Part shown: one piece after another, positions 17,668-26,490 of the stretch
How the letters are laid out: every line of letters begins with the position of its first letter
How positions within the stretch are numbered: position 1 is the stretch's first letter
Origin: Pseudarthrobacter enclensis
GTDB lineage: Bacteria; Actinomycetota; Actinomycetes; Actinomycetales; Micrococcaceae
DNA: 64,000 nucleotides
Direction: 5' to 3'
Assembly (NCBI RefSeq): GCF_030811655.1
Contig: NZ_JAUSRE010000020.1
Coordinates: 1 to 64,000, forward strand
Translations under genes and position numbers: made by a program
The notes under the pieces: model-generated
Seen by the model: the letters and a program-made list of their open reading frames with translations, nothing else
Databases searched by the model: none
Told to the model about the DNA's origin: nothing

Positions 17668-18123
17668 TTGAAGTTCCTTCATAACCACCGGCTGTGGCAG
17701 CTGATTCTCGCGGCCGTAATGGTGCCGTTGTCCTTTGTCGCCTTCTGGCCAACACCCGTAGATCAGCCGGTCTCGGGTCAGGTCGCCACTACATTGGATT
17801 TCCTCCACCACTACGGGATCCCTCGCTGGCTTGACTACAATTTTGTGGAGGCAGCTGCGAACATGGGGTTATTCCTTCCCGTGGGTTTTGTAGCCGCCTT
17901 GGCGTTTCCCAGAAAACGGTGGTGGCAAGTCGGCGCTTTTGGAATGCTCTTGTCCGGATGCATCGAGCTAGGGCAGCTTCTGTTTCTTCACAGCCGCTTT
18001 GCAAGCCCCTCAGATGTCATGACGAACACCTCAGGGGCTGTGATCGGCGCCATCGTGGCGCTTCTCGCCACGCAAAACGGGAGGCCCGCCGCCTTCCGGC
18101 AACGGGCCTCCCAAGAGCAGTAG
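17668..18123 (+). CDS. VanZ family membrane protein
   Basis: The 151-residue protein has three to four membrane helices with VanZ-type landmarks: WPTPVDQPVSG, DFLHHYGIP, EAAANMGLFLPVGF and the SGCIELGQLLFLHSRFASPSDVMTNTSGAVIGA stretch with its conserved E-Q and D-x-x-x-N residues. VanZ-like proteins affect teicoplanin sensitivity or envelope properties in some Gram-positives; here the role is unknown. Translation begins at a TTG with TGAGG about 5 nt upstream. The 3' end contains the hairpin that seems to terminate the convergent galU gene. Confidence 0.82.
   Translation: MKFLHNHRLWQLILAAVMVPLSFVAFWPTPVDQPVSGQVATTLDFLHHYGIPRWLDYNFVEAAANMGLFLPVGFVAALAFPRKRWWQVGAFGMLLSGCIELGQLLFLHSRFASPSDVMTNTSGAVIGAIVALLATQNGRPAAFRQRASQEQ
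18075..18112 (-). terminator. Intrinsic terminator for galU, inside the 3' end of vanZ
   Basis: GGGAGGCCCG (18079-18088) and CGGGCCTCCC (18103-18112) are perfect inverted repeats with a 14-nt loop. Read on the minus strand the stem is followed by GTTTTG, so it can terminate galU, whose stop is at 18134. The element lies within vanZ codons, showing tight convergent packing. Confidence 0.72.
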
Positions 18124-18133
18124 AGCGTAATGA

Positions 18134-19024
18134 CTAGCCCACGAAGCTCTTCATCCAGGTCTTCAAGTCCTCACCGAACTCCACACGCTCGGACGCGAGA
18201 GTAATAACTGCTTTGAGGTAGCTCAGCTTGTCACCGGTGTCATAACGGCGGCCCTTGAACACAACGCCGTACACGCCGGAGCCTTCGCCCTCCCTGGCGG
18301 CAAGGGTCTGCAGGGCGTCCGTCAGCTGGATCTCGTTGCCGCGGCCGGGCTCGGTGTTCTCCAAGACGCCGAACACCGAGTGGTGGAGCACGTAGCGGCC
18401 AATAACAGCCAGGTTGGACGGTGCGTCAGCGACAGCAGGCTTCTCCACCAGGCTGTTGACTCGGACGTAGTCCTCGCCTTCGACAACCGAGATGTCCGCG
18501 CAGCCGTAGGCGCTGATCTGCGACGGATCAACCTCGATCAGTGCGATCACGGAGCCGCCTGTCTTCTGCTGCACCTCCATCATGGTGCTCAGCAGGTCCT
18601 CTGCCTCGTCGATGAGGTCATCGCCCAGGAGGACGGCAAATGGCTCGTCGCCGACATGTTGCTTGGCGCACAGGACTGCGTGGCCCAGGCCCTTGGCCTC
18701 GCCCTGGCGGACGTAGTGGATGGGACCCAGGTTGGAGGCGTACTCCACTAGGCCCAGCTTGTCCTTGTCGCCCTTGGCCTCCAGTGCTGCCTCCAGGCCG
18801 GGCTCGCGGTCGAAGTGATCCTCCAGCGCGCGCTTGTTGCGGCCGGTGATCATCAGCAGGTCCGAGAGGCCGGCATCGATCGCTTCCTCCACCACATACT
18901 GAATAGCCGGACGGTCAACCACCGGCAACATTTCCTTCGGCATTGCCTTGGTGGCGGGCAGGAAGCGTGTTCCCAATCCGGCAGCAGGAATGACGGCTTT
19001 GGTGATAGCTTTCCCCGTAGTCAT
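18134..19024 (-). CDS. galU: UTP--glucose-1-phosphate uridylyltransferase
   Basis: The 296-residue protein carries the GalU nucleotidyltransferase signature IPAAGLGTRFLPATKAMPKEMLPVVDRP, the LLGDDLID metal-binding region, and VNSLVEKPA followed by GRYVL and GRRYDTGDKLSY. It makes UDP-glucose from UTP and glucose-1-phosphate in the cytosol. UDP-glucose feeds cell-wall polymers and exopolysaccharide. A short upstream gap separates it from the minus-strand operon that ends at 19083, so it may be read as the last gene of that operon. Length and motifs are complete. Confidence 0.94.
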   Translation of the reverse strand: MTTGKAITKAVIPAAGLGTRFLPATKAMPKEMLPVVDRPAIQYVVEEAIDAGLSDLLMITGRNKRALEDHFDREPGLEAALEAKGDKDKLGLVEYASNLGPIHYVRQGEAKGLGHAVLCAKQHVGDEPFAVLLGDDLIDEAEDLLSTMMEVQQKTGGSVIALIEVDPSQISAYGCADISVVEGEDYVRVNSLVEKPAVADAPSNLAVIGRYVLHHSVFGVLENTEPGRGNEIQLTDALQTLAAREGEGSGVYGVVFKGRRYDTGDKLSYLKAVITLASERVEFGEDLKTWMKSFVG

Positions 19025-19082
19025 AGGTGAACCTTAACAAATCTGGTGGGCTAAACGGCAATTGGATACTGATTTCGATAGG

Positions 19083-19997
19083 TCAATCACCGCTGGATTT
19101 GAGTCCGCGGAGGTCACGAACCAGGCGAGGCATGGCACGCAGAAACCGGGCCCACCGGGCGCGATGTTGCCTGAGCCGTCCGGCCATGGACATGTCCGCA
19201 TAGATGTTCGTACCAAGGAACACCTCTGGCGGTGGAAAAAGCGCCCCCCACAACATTCGTGGTTTCACTCTCCATGTGGCATGCAGGATAGCGAGGACCC
19301 GTGCACTCCCAGGTTCATGGGACGCAACGCGGTTGCGCCACTCCACTGAGGCTTCCGGCCAGACGAAGCTGGTGGTCTTGGGGAGAAGGTCCTCCAGGAA
19401 GGGGCGAACAGCCGCTAGGGCGTCTGTAGTGCCAGCAAGCCCCAGGAGCCCCTCGGACAGGCCCTCCCTGCGTGCGAGTTCGCCAAGGTAGTCAAGCTCC
19501 TGCCGGCAAGCAGGCAAGAGCGGCTCGCGTAGGGCGTGCAACGCCAGGAATAAGACGCCAAGCTCCCTGGCAGGAATCCTCATCTGCTGGCCGGCAAGTG
19601 CAATGGTCTCAGTGTTCACCCACAAGCTCTCAAAACAAACGCGCGGGGGTTTTTCCATGCCTGGGAAGCGGAAATGAACGTCGATACAGCAAGGCCATTC
19701 GGAATGGTGGACCGTGACGGAGTGCTTGGGGAAGGTCCTGCTGTCCGGATCCACCGGCCGATCATGCCAGCCGCGTTCACGGAGTGCCTGCAATAACTCG
19801 TCAAGCCTGGCGGGATCCACGAAGACGTCCACGTCTGCAGACAGTTTGGCTTGACGAAGCCCCTGGAGGACGCTTGCAGGCCCCTTGATGAAGAAGACCC
19901 TGATGCCCAGGCTGTCCGCCACGCGTCCCACGAGGGCATGGCCGAGGAGCACACCTTCCGGGATCTCGAGCTGCGTTTTACGGAAAGTCCGGGTCAC
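19083..19997 (-). CDS. Nucleotidyltransferase family protein (NTP_transf_5 type)
   Basis: The 304-residue protein has FIKGPASVLQGL and KLSADVDVFVDPARLDELL (residues about 36-70), the KG..D-x-D layout of the minimal nucleotidyltransferases grouped as NTP_transf_5. Such proteins accompany lasso-peptide genes, where they act with an HPr-kinase-like enzyme, and some polysaccharide loci. The GTG at 19997 is chosen because it follows the upstream BY-kinase stop by 7 nt and has AGAGG about 5 nt before it; the longer open frame upstream is antisense-like noise over the kinase gene. Substrate is unknown. It is the final gene of a five-gene minus-strand operon. Confidence 0.8.
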   Translation of the reverse strand: MTRTFRKTQLEIPEGVLLGHALVGRVADSLGIRVFFIKGPASVLQGLRQAKLSADVDVFVDPARLDELLQALRERGWHDRPVDPDSRTFPKHSVTVHHSEWPCCIDVHFRFPGMEKPPRVCFESLWVNTETIALAGQQMRIPARELGVLFLALHALREPLLPACRQELDYLGELARREGLSEGLLGLAGTTDALAAVRPFLEDLLPKTTSFVWPEASVEWRNRVASHEPGSARVLAILHATWRVKPRMLWGALFPPPEVFLGTNIYADMSMAGRLRQHRARWARFLRAMPRLVRDLRGLKSSGD

Positions 19998-20004
19998 GGC
20001 ACCT

Positions 20005-21567
20005 CTACACCCTGGCCCTGCGGCCACCCGACGCGGCTTCCAACGCTCCAAGGACGTCTTCGTCTTCCCGGCCCTCGATGGTAGCCGCTTCCGCGGACGG
20101 CATCGAAGCGGCTTTGTAGGTTCCGTAGTAGGAATAGGCATCCCTACCTTTGACGGGAACGTAGTTGAGGACGGCACCCAAGACCCGTCCTTTGACTTTC
20201 TCGAGGTTCCCAAGGGACTGGTCCAGCTGATCCTGCGTGGTCTTTCCGCTACGGATAACGAGAATTGCGCCATCGGCTGCGCGGGAGAGGACAGCAGCAT
20301 CCGTAACGGGAAGGAGCGGCGGTGCGTCGATGAGGACCACGGCATCCTTGGCCAGGGCCGCAAGCATGTTCTTCATCGCCCGGGACCCCAGCAACTCGCT
20401 GGGGTTGGGCGGGATACGGCCCGACCCCAAAACTGAGAGGTTGGGCAGTGCTCCCCAGGGCTGAAGAACATCGGCCAAATCTGTCGTACCCGTGAGCACA
20501 TCGGTGACCCCGACACCCGGCACAAGGTTGAAAACGTCCACCAGAGTGGGCCGGCGGAGGTCGCCGTCGACCACCACTACGTTTTCACCCGCTGCCGCCA
20601 TTGTGACCGCAAGATTTGCCGTCACGGTCGACTTGCCCTCGGCCTGGAGAGAGCTGGTGACCACGATGACCCGGGGTGGCTGGTCCACGTCCAGGAAGCT
20701 GAGATTGGTACGAAGCTCGCGGAGAGCCTCGGCCATGGCCCCGCCGGCGTCATGAAGCTCCGCGGCGGCGCCGGCATCCACAATGGTGCTTTTCTCATCC
20801 AACCGGTGGTCCACCGGCAGGGTGCCGATGACGGGCACACCGAACAGCCGTTCAATGTCTGCCGCGCGGCGAATCCGACGGTCCAGGTGGCGACGGATCA
20901 GGGCATAACCTACGCCAACGGCCAACCCAACGAGAGCTCCCAGAGCCAGGTTGAGCTTGACGTTAGGTGAGGTAGGGCTGGTGGGCAGCACAGCTTTACC
21001 CAGCGGGAGTACACGGACAGCGGTCACTGTGTTCGGGGACGATCCGACGTCGGGTACTGCTGATGTGGTGGAAGCATCTCCGGGTGAAGGTGCCGTCTCG
21101 ATGGCTTCCACCTGGGCAGCAAGGCCATTGACCCATGCGTCGGCTACGCGCTGGGCGGTGCCGGGATCAGTCGACTGGGCGGTGACAGTAATCTGAGCCG
21201 TATCGAGCGGCACCTTGATGCTGATGCTCCCAAGCAGGACGTCGGCGGACGTCCTCAGGTCCAGGGCCTGGATGACCCGCTCCGCGACGAGCCGCGACTT
21301 GGCCACCGACTCGTAGTCCTTGACCTTTGCCTTGGCCAGGCTGTCCCCGGCCAGTGCCAGGCTCACGTTGTCCGAACCCGGAGTGACCACGATGCCGCTG
21401 GAATCGGAGGAGTAGACCTTTGGCTGGAGGACCGTCCAGCCGGCGGCGGCCATGGTGGCCAGCAGGGTAAAGGCGACAATGGCCTTCCAGTACGTCCGGA
21501 GTACGTTCAGGTAGTCCGCCAGGTCCAGGCCCGGCGGTGCCTCCGCAGAGGCTGCTGTTGTGCTCAT
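20005..21567 (-). CDS. Wzz/BY-kinase: second polysaccharide tyrosine autokinase
   Basis: The 520-residue protein has the Wzz stub DLADYLNVLRTYWKAIV, two membrane helices flanking an exported domain, and a cytosolic BY-kinase domain. Walker A is SSLQAEGKSTVTANLA, Walker A' VVVVDGDLRRP and Walker B VVLIDAPPLLPVTDA. Tyrosines cluster in GRDAYSYYGTYK near the C-terminus. It resembles the kinase at 11724 in design but not closely in sequence, and its GC content is that of the host chromosome. It sits between the HPrK-like and nucleotidyltransferase genes, so it may serve a second envelope polymer or modification system. Confidence 0.9.
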   Translation of the reverse strand: MSTTAASAEAPPGLDLADYLNVLRTYWKAIVAFTLLATMAAAGWTVLQPKVYSSDSSGIVVTPGSDNVSLALAGDSLAKAKVKDYESVAKSRLVAERVIQALDLRTSADVLLGSISIKVPLDTAQITVTAQSTDPGTAQRVADAWVNGLAAQVEAIETAPSPGDASTTSAVPDVGSSPNTVTAVRVLPLGKAVLPTSPTSPNVKLNLALGALVGLAVGVGYALIRRHLDRRIRRAADIERLFGVPVIGTLPVDHRLDEKSTIVDAGAAAELHDAGGAMAEALRELRTNLSFLDVDQPPRVIVVTSSLQAEGKSTVTANLAVTMAAAGENVVVVDGDLRRPTLVDVFNLVPGVGVTDVLTGTTDLADVLQPWGALPNLSVLGSGRIPPNPSELLGSRAMKNMLAALAKDAVVLIDAPPLLPVTDAAVLSRAADGAILVIRSGKTTQDQLDQSLGNLEKVKGRVLGAVLNYVPVKGRDAYSYYGTYKAASMPSAEAATIEGREDEDVLGALEAASGGRRARV

Positions 21568-21609
21568 GATGGTTCCTTAGATTCAAGTTCTTGGATGCTC
21601 GGGTGCGGG

Positions 21610-22833
21610 TCAGTTCAGGTTGCTGGCGCGTTCCAAAATTGACGTGGCGACGAGTCGCTCTACGGCTCCGGCAATGGCTTCGCGGTAACCTTCGGGTTTG
21701 CCATGCACGTTGCCGACCTGCCTGGTTATCTCGTCCAAGCTGACGGGGTTGGCGCAGGCGTCCCATAGTGCGGGACCGATGCCGCTGAGGCGCACTATCT
21801 GGGTGTCCAGCATGACGAGCAGCTCACCGCCGATTGCGACCGCATCGCGTGGAGCCCTGCGCTGGATGTGGCCGACCGGGGCCTGTCCCAGCTGGACACC
21901 TGTTGTTGCCGCCGGCTCCCACTCTGTGTCCATGGCTGGTTCCAGGCGAAACAGTGGTTCCAGCGCGGCCGGGAGGTCCGCTGCCTCGGAATAGGTCACT
22001 TGCCACACTCCCCCAACGCTCTCGATGAGGCGGCAGAGCGATTGCAGCGGATCCACGACTTCTGCCTGCGAGGAAGACTCCGGAATCAGCGCGAGCAATG
22101 CGTCCGCCAGCGGTACCCTCTCCAGCACAGGAGCCATTTGTCGCGTCCCCTGGATTCGCTTTAGGAGCACGATCGATTGGATGTATGGCAACGCCGGCGC
22201 TGGCTGCAGCCCAAACTCGTCCGGTGCCGCCTGACGCTTCGGAGCGCCGGCCTCCTGCTTGACGGACAGCGGCTTCGGATACGGAACCACTGAACCGTCC
22301 CACGCGATGGCCACCGTCTCGTCCGTGACGTAGCCATAGGTCCTGGCGAGCACGGAGGCCGCTGTGGTCTTTCCCGTTCCCGACTTGGCCACCAGTGCCA
22401 CCACGGCCCCGGACGCTGGGTCCGCCACGCCGCATGCGTGGAGCATGGTCAGCTCACCTGCGTTGGCCAGGATGGCGGCAACCGTGAGACGGGACGTGAG
22501 GTTCTCCGCCAGCTCCTCGAAGGAGGCTGCAGCGAGCTGGAACGTGCCGCCCTCGCGCTTCGCGGACGTACAGGCCACCGAGGCCGTGAACGGCCTGGCG
22601 TATAGCGGTTCCACGGGTACGGGCGGCAGCAGAGGCTCACGGCTGCTGGCGCAGCGAGCCCAAGCCATGCTCATGCTGACCCGTTGCTGCCATGTGACCG
22701 CACGGCCCCAACGCACCGCAAACTGCTGCCCCAAAACATCTAGGCAGAGAAGATCGCCGCCCCTTGCCAATTCCTCAAGCAGTCGCTGCTTCCAGGCCAG
22801 CCCTGCGCTCTCCGTGGTTCCCGCTGCCGCCAT
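21610..22833 (-). CDS. HPr-kinase-like protein with C-terminal PqqD-like domain
   Basis: Residues 145-160 contain a P-loop (LVAKSGTGKTTAASVLA) of the HPr kinase/phosphorylase C-terminal type, followed by GYVTDETVAI and PYPKPLSVK, also seen in HprK-related proteins. The last 75 residues (GGELLVMLDTQIVRLSGIGPALWDACANPVSLDEI) look like a fused PqqD-type peptide-binding domain. In the paeninodin lasso-peptide cluster a related kinase phosphorylates the peptide C-terminus; the target here is unknown. The start is uncertain: ATG 22833 lies 4 nt after the PqqD gene stop, while TTG 22866 would overlap it. Neither has a good ribosome site, so translational coupling is likely. Confidence 0.72.
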   Translation of the reverse strand: MAAAGTTESAGLAWKQRLLEELARGGDLLCLDVLGQQFAVRWGRAVTWQQRVSMSMAWARCASSREPLLPPVPVEPLYARPFTASVACTSAKREGGTFQLAAASFEELAENLTSRLTVAAILANAGELTMLHACGVADPASGAVVALVAKSGTGKTTAASVLARTYGYVTDETVAIAWDGSVVPYPKPLSVKQEAGAPKRQAAPDEFGLQPAPALPYIQSIVLLKRIQGTRQMAPVLERVPLADALLALIPESSSQAEVVDPLQSLCRLIESVGGVWQVTYSEAADLPAALEPLFRLEPAMDTEWEPAATTGVQLGQAPVGHIQRRAPRDAVAIGGELLVMLDTQIVRLSGIGPALWDACANPVSLDEITRQVGNVHGKPEGYREAIAGAVERLVATSILERASNLN

Positions 22834-22837
22834 GCCG

Positions 22838-23119
22838 TTAGTGGGAAACGCCGCGGGCAGCCTCAATCAGGCGCTGCGCTTCGAGGGTCGCCAGGAATTC
22901 CTCTACCTGGGCCTGCATTTGTCCCGACTGGTCCTCGAAGGTCCCCTGAAGCTCCGCGAAGATGTCCTGCTCGCTCCGCTCGCCATCGATCAGGTCCCAG
23001 ATGACCGCAGCAGTTCCCTCCAGGACCACGGGCTGGGTTGCGTCGAGGTGCAGCAGGGCGACACGGGCCCGGGGTTTCGTGCAGACTTCAGCGACCAGAC
23101 CGCCACGTTTCCAGACCAT
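22838..23119 (-). CDS. PqqD-like protein (RiPP recognition element fold)
   Basis: A 93-codon gene with ATG at 23119 begins MVWKRGGLVAEV and carries the PqqD hallmarks VVLEGTAAVIWDLIDGERSEQDIFAEL. PqqD-family proteins bind leader peptides and present them to modifying enzymes. The gene starts 2 nt after the stop of the secreted-protein gene and ends 4 nt before the HPrK-like start. A longer open frame extends upstream but would run antisense-like over the secreted-protein gene, so I reject it. What peptide it binds is unknown; the upstream exported protein is the obvious candidate partner. Confidence 0.75.
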   Translation of the reverse strand: MVWKRGGLVAEVCTKPRARVALLHLDATQPVVLEGTAAVIWDLIDGERSEQDIFAELQGTFEDQSGQMQAQVEEFLATLEAQRLIEAARGVSH

Positions 23120-23121
23120 TG

Positions 23122-23721
23122 TCAGTAACTGACCGTCAGGGCGCCGGTGAGGGTTCGGCTGGTGCCGTCCGGAAGCCTGAGCGTGAGGGTCAGCGTGTAG
23201 TTGTACGTCACCTTGCTCGGCTGCGAGCCCGAGATGCGCTCGTACTGGAACGACATGGGGAAGTTCAAGGTCTGGCCGCCAGTGATGCCGCCGCCGTAGC
23301 TGAAGGTGGCGTTGTACACGTGGGTGCTTGAGTAGGATGCCCCGGTCAGCGTCAGCGCGGTGGAGCCTGCCTGGATTGACTGTACGCCCGCCCCCGCAGC
23401 CACCGTTCCTGTGGGCGTGATATTCACGGTGCCGCTGACGGCGCCCGTAAAAGTGGTACCGCTGTTGGTGATCTGGAATCCGGTTGGCCCGGTGCCGTTG
23501 TGGTTGGTACCCGTGCCGGTACCCGATGAGCTGACGAAAGTGATGCTTGAGCCGGGGCCTGTCAGGGCTGCTGTGGCAGAGATGCCGGATGCCGCTGCGG
23601 CAGGAGCGGCGATGGCCGTGGCGATTACCGGAAGCGACCACGCAACCCCCGCGACTACCCTTCGGCGGCTGAAGCCATTCTCTTCTTGACTATCGACATC
23701 AGTGTTCAGAACTTCAGACAA
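23122..23721 (-). CDS. Tat-secreted protein of unknown function
   Basis: The 199-residue product has an 18-residue acidic pre-region, a twin-arginine stretch FSRRRVVAGVAWSLPVIATAIAAPAAAAS and a Ser/Thr/Gly-rich beta-like domain (SGTGTGTNHNGTGPTGFQ, YNYTLTLTLRLPDGTSRTL). There is no LPxTG-type anchor and no catalytic motif. The start is a TTG with GGGGG 6 nt upstream. It is the first gene of the PqqD/HPrK-like/BY-kinase/nucleotidyltransferase operon, so it may be the substrate or the structural output of that system. I do not recognise its family. Confidence 0.75.
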   Translation of the reverse strand: MSEVLNTDVDSQEENGFSRRRVVAGVAWSLPVIATAIAAPAAAASGISATAALTGPGSSITFVSSSGTGTGTNHNGTGPTGFQITNSGTTFTGAVSGTVNITPTGTVAAGAGVQSIQAGSTALTLTGASYSSTHVYNATFSYGGGITGGQTLNFPMSFQYERISGSQPSKVTYNYTLTLTLRLPDGTSRTLTGALTVSY

Positions 23722-23885
23722 GTGTGCCCCCAGAGTAAGTTCAGTCTTCGCCGCCTGTTTGAGACCGGCAGCGCTGTATAACCGGATTTACCCGGCTGCG
23801 CTTACTCTTTCGAACGCAAATAAAGATTTCTGAAACGCCTTTGCAAGGTTCAATCAAGAATTCTGCAAGGGTTGCTAAAGGCTAA

Positions 23886-24677
23886 TTACACGAGGGTGAT
23901 TCCCGTGAATTTCGGCTCGCGCTTCTCCTGGAACGCGCGGAAACCCTCCGCGTAGTCGTCGGTCTTGCAGAGGCGTGCCTGCTCGTCGTTCTCCTCCTGC
24001 ATAGCCTGCCACAGGCCCAGTCGATGGTCGCGGATGTGTGCCACCAGCTCCTTCGAAGCAACGAATGCCCCGGTTGCGCCGGCAGCCACCCGCGACACGA
24101 TGGCACGCGTGGACTCCAGCAGCGAATCAGCCGGCATGGCACGGCTGAACATCCCCTGCGCCACTGCCTCGGCGCCCGAGATCAGGTCCGCTGTGTAGAT
24201 CAGGTCCAGCGTGCGGTGCATGCCCAGCCGCTCGGTGAAGTACCAGTGGCCGCCCGAATCCAGCGTCGCCCCCAGCTTGGCGAACGGCGACCCGAACTTC
24301 GCATTCTCCGCCACGTACACCACGTCCGTTGCCAGCAGCAGCCCCAGCCCCACCCCCAGGCAGGCGCCTTGCGCTGCCGCGAACGTCGGCGCGGGGAACA
24401 CGGCCATCTTCTTCAGCAGAGGCTCCACCAGGCCGCCCAAGTACGCGGCGGCGTCGTCATTCTCCGGCGTCACCCCTGCGATGTCCCGGCCCGCGCAGAA
24501 GGCCCGGCCCTCTCCCCTCAGCAGCAGCGCCCGCACCTCACCACGTGAGGCGGCGGCAGCAGCGTCGTCGTACGCCTGTGCTAAATCCCGCAGCGCCTGC
24601 TCATCCAGCGAGTTCAGCTTGTGCGGGGCGTCCAACACGACTTCGGCGATGCCGTTGCTGATGGAAAGGGAAATCAT
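23886..24677 (-). CDS. Enoyl-CoA hydratase/isomerase family protein of the paa cluster
   Basis: The crotonase fold is clear: VVLDAPHKLNSLDEQALRDL, LLLRGEGRAFCAGRDI (oxyanion-hole loop), and ACLGVGLGLLLATDVVYV with the second oxyanion Gly. The ATG at 24677 has GAGGAG 5 nt upstream; an alternative four codons earlier lacks this. It follows paaE by 25 nt on the same strand, so it probably acts in phenylacetate degradation as the ring-1,2-epoxyphenylacetyl-CoA isomerase (PaaG-like) or enoyl-CoA hydratase (PaaF-like). The sequence alone does not separate these two roles. It is the last gene of the paa operon seen here. Confidence 0.82.
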   Translation of the reverse strand: MISLSISNGIAEVVLDAPHKLNSLDEQALRDLAQAYDDAAAAASRGEVRALLLRGEGRAFCAGRDIAGVTPENDDAAAYLGGLVEPLLKKMAVFPAPTFAAAQGACLGVGLGLLLATDVVYVAENAKFGSPFAKLGATLDSGGHWYFTERLGMHRTLDLIYTADLISGAEAVAQGMFSRAMPADSLLESTRAIVSRVAAGATGAFVASKELVAHIRDHRLGLWQAMQEENDEQARLCKTDDYAEGFRAFQEKREPKFTGITLV

Positions 24678-24702
24678 GGGACTCCTCAAGTAGGGGAAAG
24701 AC

Positions 24703-25929
24703 TTACACGTCGAAGTCGACGGTGACTTCCTTGCTGGTGGGGTGGCTCTGGCAGGTCAGGACGTAGCCCTTGTCCAGCTCATCCTGCTCCAGTGCGTAGT
24801 TCTCGTCCATGGTCACGCTGCCGGTGACCACCTTGGCCCGGCAGGTGCCGCACACTCCCCCGGCGCACGCGAACGGCACGTCCGGGCGCACCCGCAGCGC
24901 CGCGTTCAAGATCGACTCGCGGGCGTGCGTGGGGCTGGCCACCTCGCCCTGCAGGCCGTCCAACTTGAACGTAATCTTGTACGTCTCCTTGGACTCGTCC
25001 ACCACCACGGGACGGCCGGCCTGCCCCTCCGGACGGTCCGGCTTGCCCGACGTGAACAGCTCGAACCGGACGTTCTCCGGTTTCACCCCGCGCTCGGCCA
25101 GGGTGTCCCGGCACAGCTGCACCAGCTCGAACGGCCCGCACAGGAACCACTCGTCCACATCGTCCGCGTGCAGTGCGGTGCCCAGCAGCTGCTGCAGCTT
25201 CTCCGCATCGATCCGGCCGCTCAGCAGCGGCGCGATCCGCTGCTCGCGGCTGAGCACGTGGTGGATGGCCAGCCGCTGCGGGTACTTGTCCTTCAGGTCC
25301 GCCAGCTCCTCCAGGAACATCACGTCCATGGCGGCCTTGTTGGCGTAGATCAGGTCGAACCGGGTGTCCGGGTTGGCGGCCAGCAGCGTCCGGGCGATCG
25401 CGATCACCGGGGTGATGCCGGACCCGGCGGCAATGGCCACGAAGTTGCCTGGCTCCCCCGCCAGCTCCTCCGGGTGGTTCATGGAGTTCATGACGTTCTG
25501 CTCCACGGCCTGCCCGTCCCGGCCGTGCTTGGACACGAACGCGCCCATGGGGCTCATCACGTCCAGGGTGTCCCCGGCCTTCAGCTCGGCGTTGGCCCAC
25601 GTGGAGAACAGCCCGCCCAGGTCCTTCTTGATGGCCACACGGATCTCGCTGGTGCCGTCCGGGAAGCTGCGCGGCTCGGCGCAGATGGAGTAGCTGCGGC
25701 GGATTTCCTTCGGCTCGCCGTTCTCATCCGGCAGCGTGGTGCGGAGGGCCACGTACTGGCCGGGCAGGTAGTCGAACTTGCCGGCAAGCTCGGCCGGCAC
25801 ATGGAAGCTGACCTCGATGGCATCGTCGGTGAGCCGGCGCACCTCCTTCACCTCGAGGGTGTGGAAGGACGGACGACGGCGGCCGGTCACCTCAGCCTCT
25901 TCGGCGGCGGTCTGGCGGACAACAGGCAT
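24703..25929 (-). CDS. paaE: 1,2-phenylacetyl-CoA epoxidase, reductase subunit
   Basis: The 408-residue protein has an N-terminal FAD-binding domain (YLPGQYVALRT, RRSYSIC), an NAD-binding domain (GSGITPVIAIARTLL, FLCGPFELVQLC) and a C-terminal plant-type ferredoxin domain. The latter shows CAGGVCGTCRAKV plus a further Cys in VLTCQSHP, the ligands of a 2Fe-2S cluster. PaaE passes electrons from NADPH to the diiron oxygenase PaaA. It starts 9 nt after the paaD stop. The length is slightly above the E. coli enzyme because of linker insertions. Confidence 0.94.
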   Translation of the reverse strand: MPVVRQTAAEEAEVTGRRRPSFHTLEVKEVRRLTDDAIEVSFHVPAELAGKFDYLPGQYVALRTTLPDENGEPKEIRRSYSICAEPRSFPDGTSEIRVAIKKDLGGLFSTWANAELKAGDTLDVMSPMGAFVSKHGRDGQAVEQNVMNSMNHPEELAGEPGNFVAIAAGSGITPVIAIARTLLAANPDTRFDLIYANKAAMDVMFLEELADLKDKYPQRLAIHHVLSREQRIAPLLSGRIDAEKLQQLLGTALHADDVDEWFLCGPFELVQLCRDTLAERGVKPENVRFELFTSGKPDRPEGQAGRPVVVDESKETYKITFKLDGLQGEVASPTHARESILNAALRVRPDVPFACAGGVCGTCRAKVVTGSVTMDENYALEQDELDKGYVLTCQSHPTSKEVTVDFDV

Positions 25930-25938
25930 GGGGGTTCC

Positions 25939-26490
25939 TTACAGGACTTTGAAGTAGTCGAACGGTTCCTTGCAGTCCTGGCACACATACAGCGCCTTGC
26001 AGGACGTGGAACCGAAGCGGGTGAGTTCCTTGGTGTTGAGGCTGTTGCACTGCGGGCACTTCACGGCCAGGCTCAGCCGGATAGGGCCACTGTGGCCGCC
26101 CGCTTTGGAGTGGCCGCTGGGCGGGGCGATGCCGTACTCCTGCAGCTTCTGCTTGCCGGCCTCGGTCATCCAGTCCGTGGTCCACGCCGGGGCCAGGACC
26201 AGGTCCACGTGCACGTCCCCGTAACCCTCCTTGGCGAAGGCCGTGTAAAGGTCGTCCCGGATGGCGTCCATGGCCGGGCAGCCCGAGTACGTGGGCGTGA
26301 TGGTGACGGTGACTTTGTTGTCCGCCACCTCCACCTTGCGGAGGATGCCGAGGTCAGCGATGGTGAGCACCGGGATCTCCGGATCCACCACTGTGGCCGC
26401 GATGTCCCAGGCGCGTTCCTCCGCCGACTGTTGTGCCGGCGTCGTGCGCTTTGCCTCGAAGTCGCTGACGTAAATGTCCATGACGGTCAC
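25939..26490 (-). CDS. paaD: Phenylacetyl-CoA epoxidase accessory protein PaaD
   Basis: The 183-residue protein begins its conserved DUF59/MIP18 domain at AWDIAATVVDPEIPVLTIADLGILR and has TPTYSGCPAMDAI. Its C-terminus holds a zinc/iron-binding Cys set (VKCPQCNSLNT..CKALYVCQDCKEPF). PaaD proteins are thought to help assemble or insert the metal centre of the epoxidase. The ATG overlaps the paaC stop (ATGA at 26490-26487), indicating coupling. Gene order paaABCDE matches other actinobacteria. Confidence 0.93.
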   Translation of the reverse strand: MTVMDIYVSDFEAKRTTPAQQSAEERAWDIAATVVDPEIPVLTIADLGILRKVEVADNKVTVTITPTYSGCPAMDAIRDDLYTAFAKEGYGDVHVDLVLAPAWTTDWMTEAGKQKLQEYGIAPPSGHSKAGGHSGPIRLSLAVKCPQCNSLNTKELTRFGSTSCKALYVCQDCKEPFDYFKVL

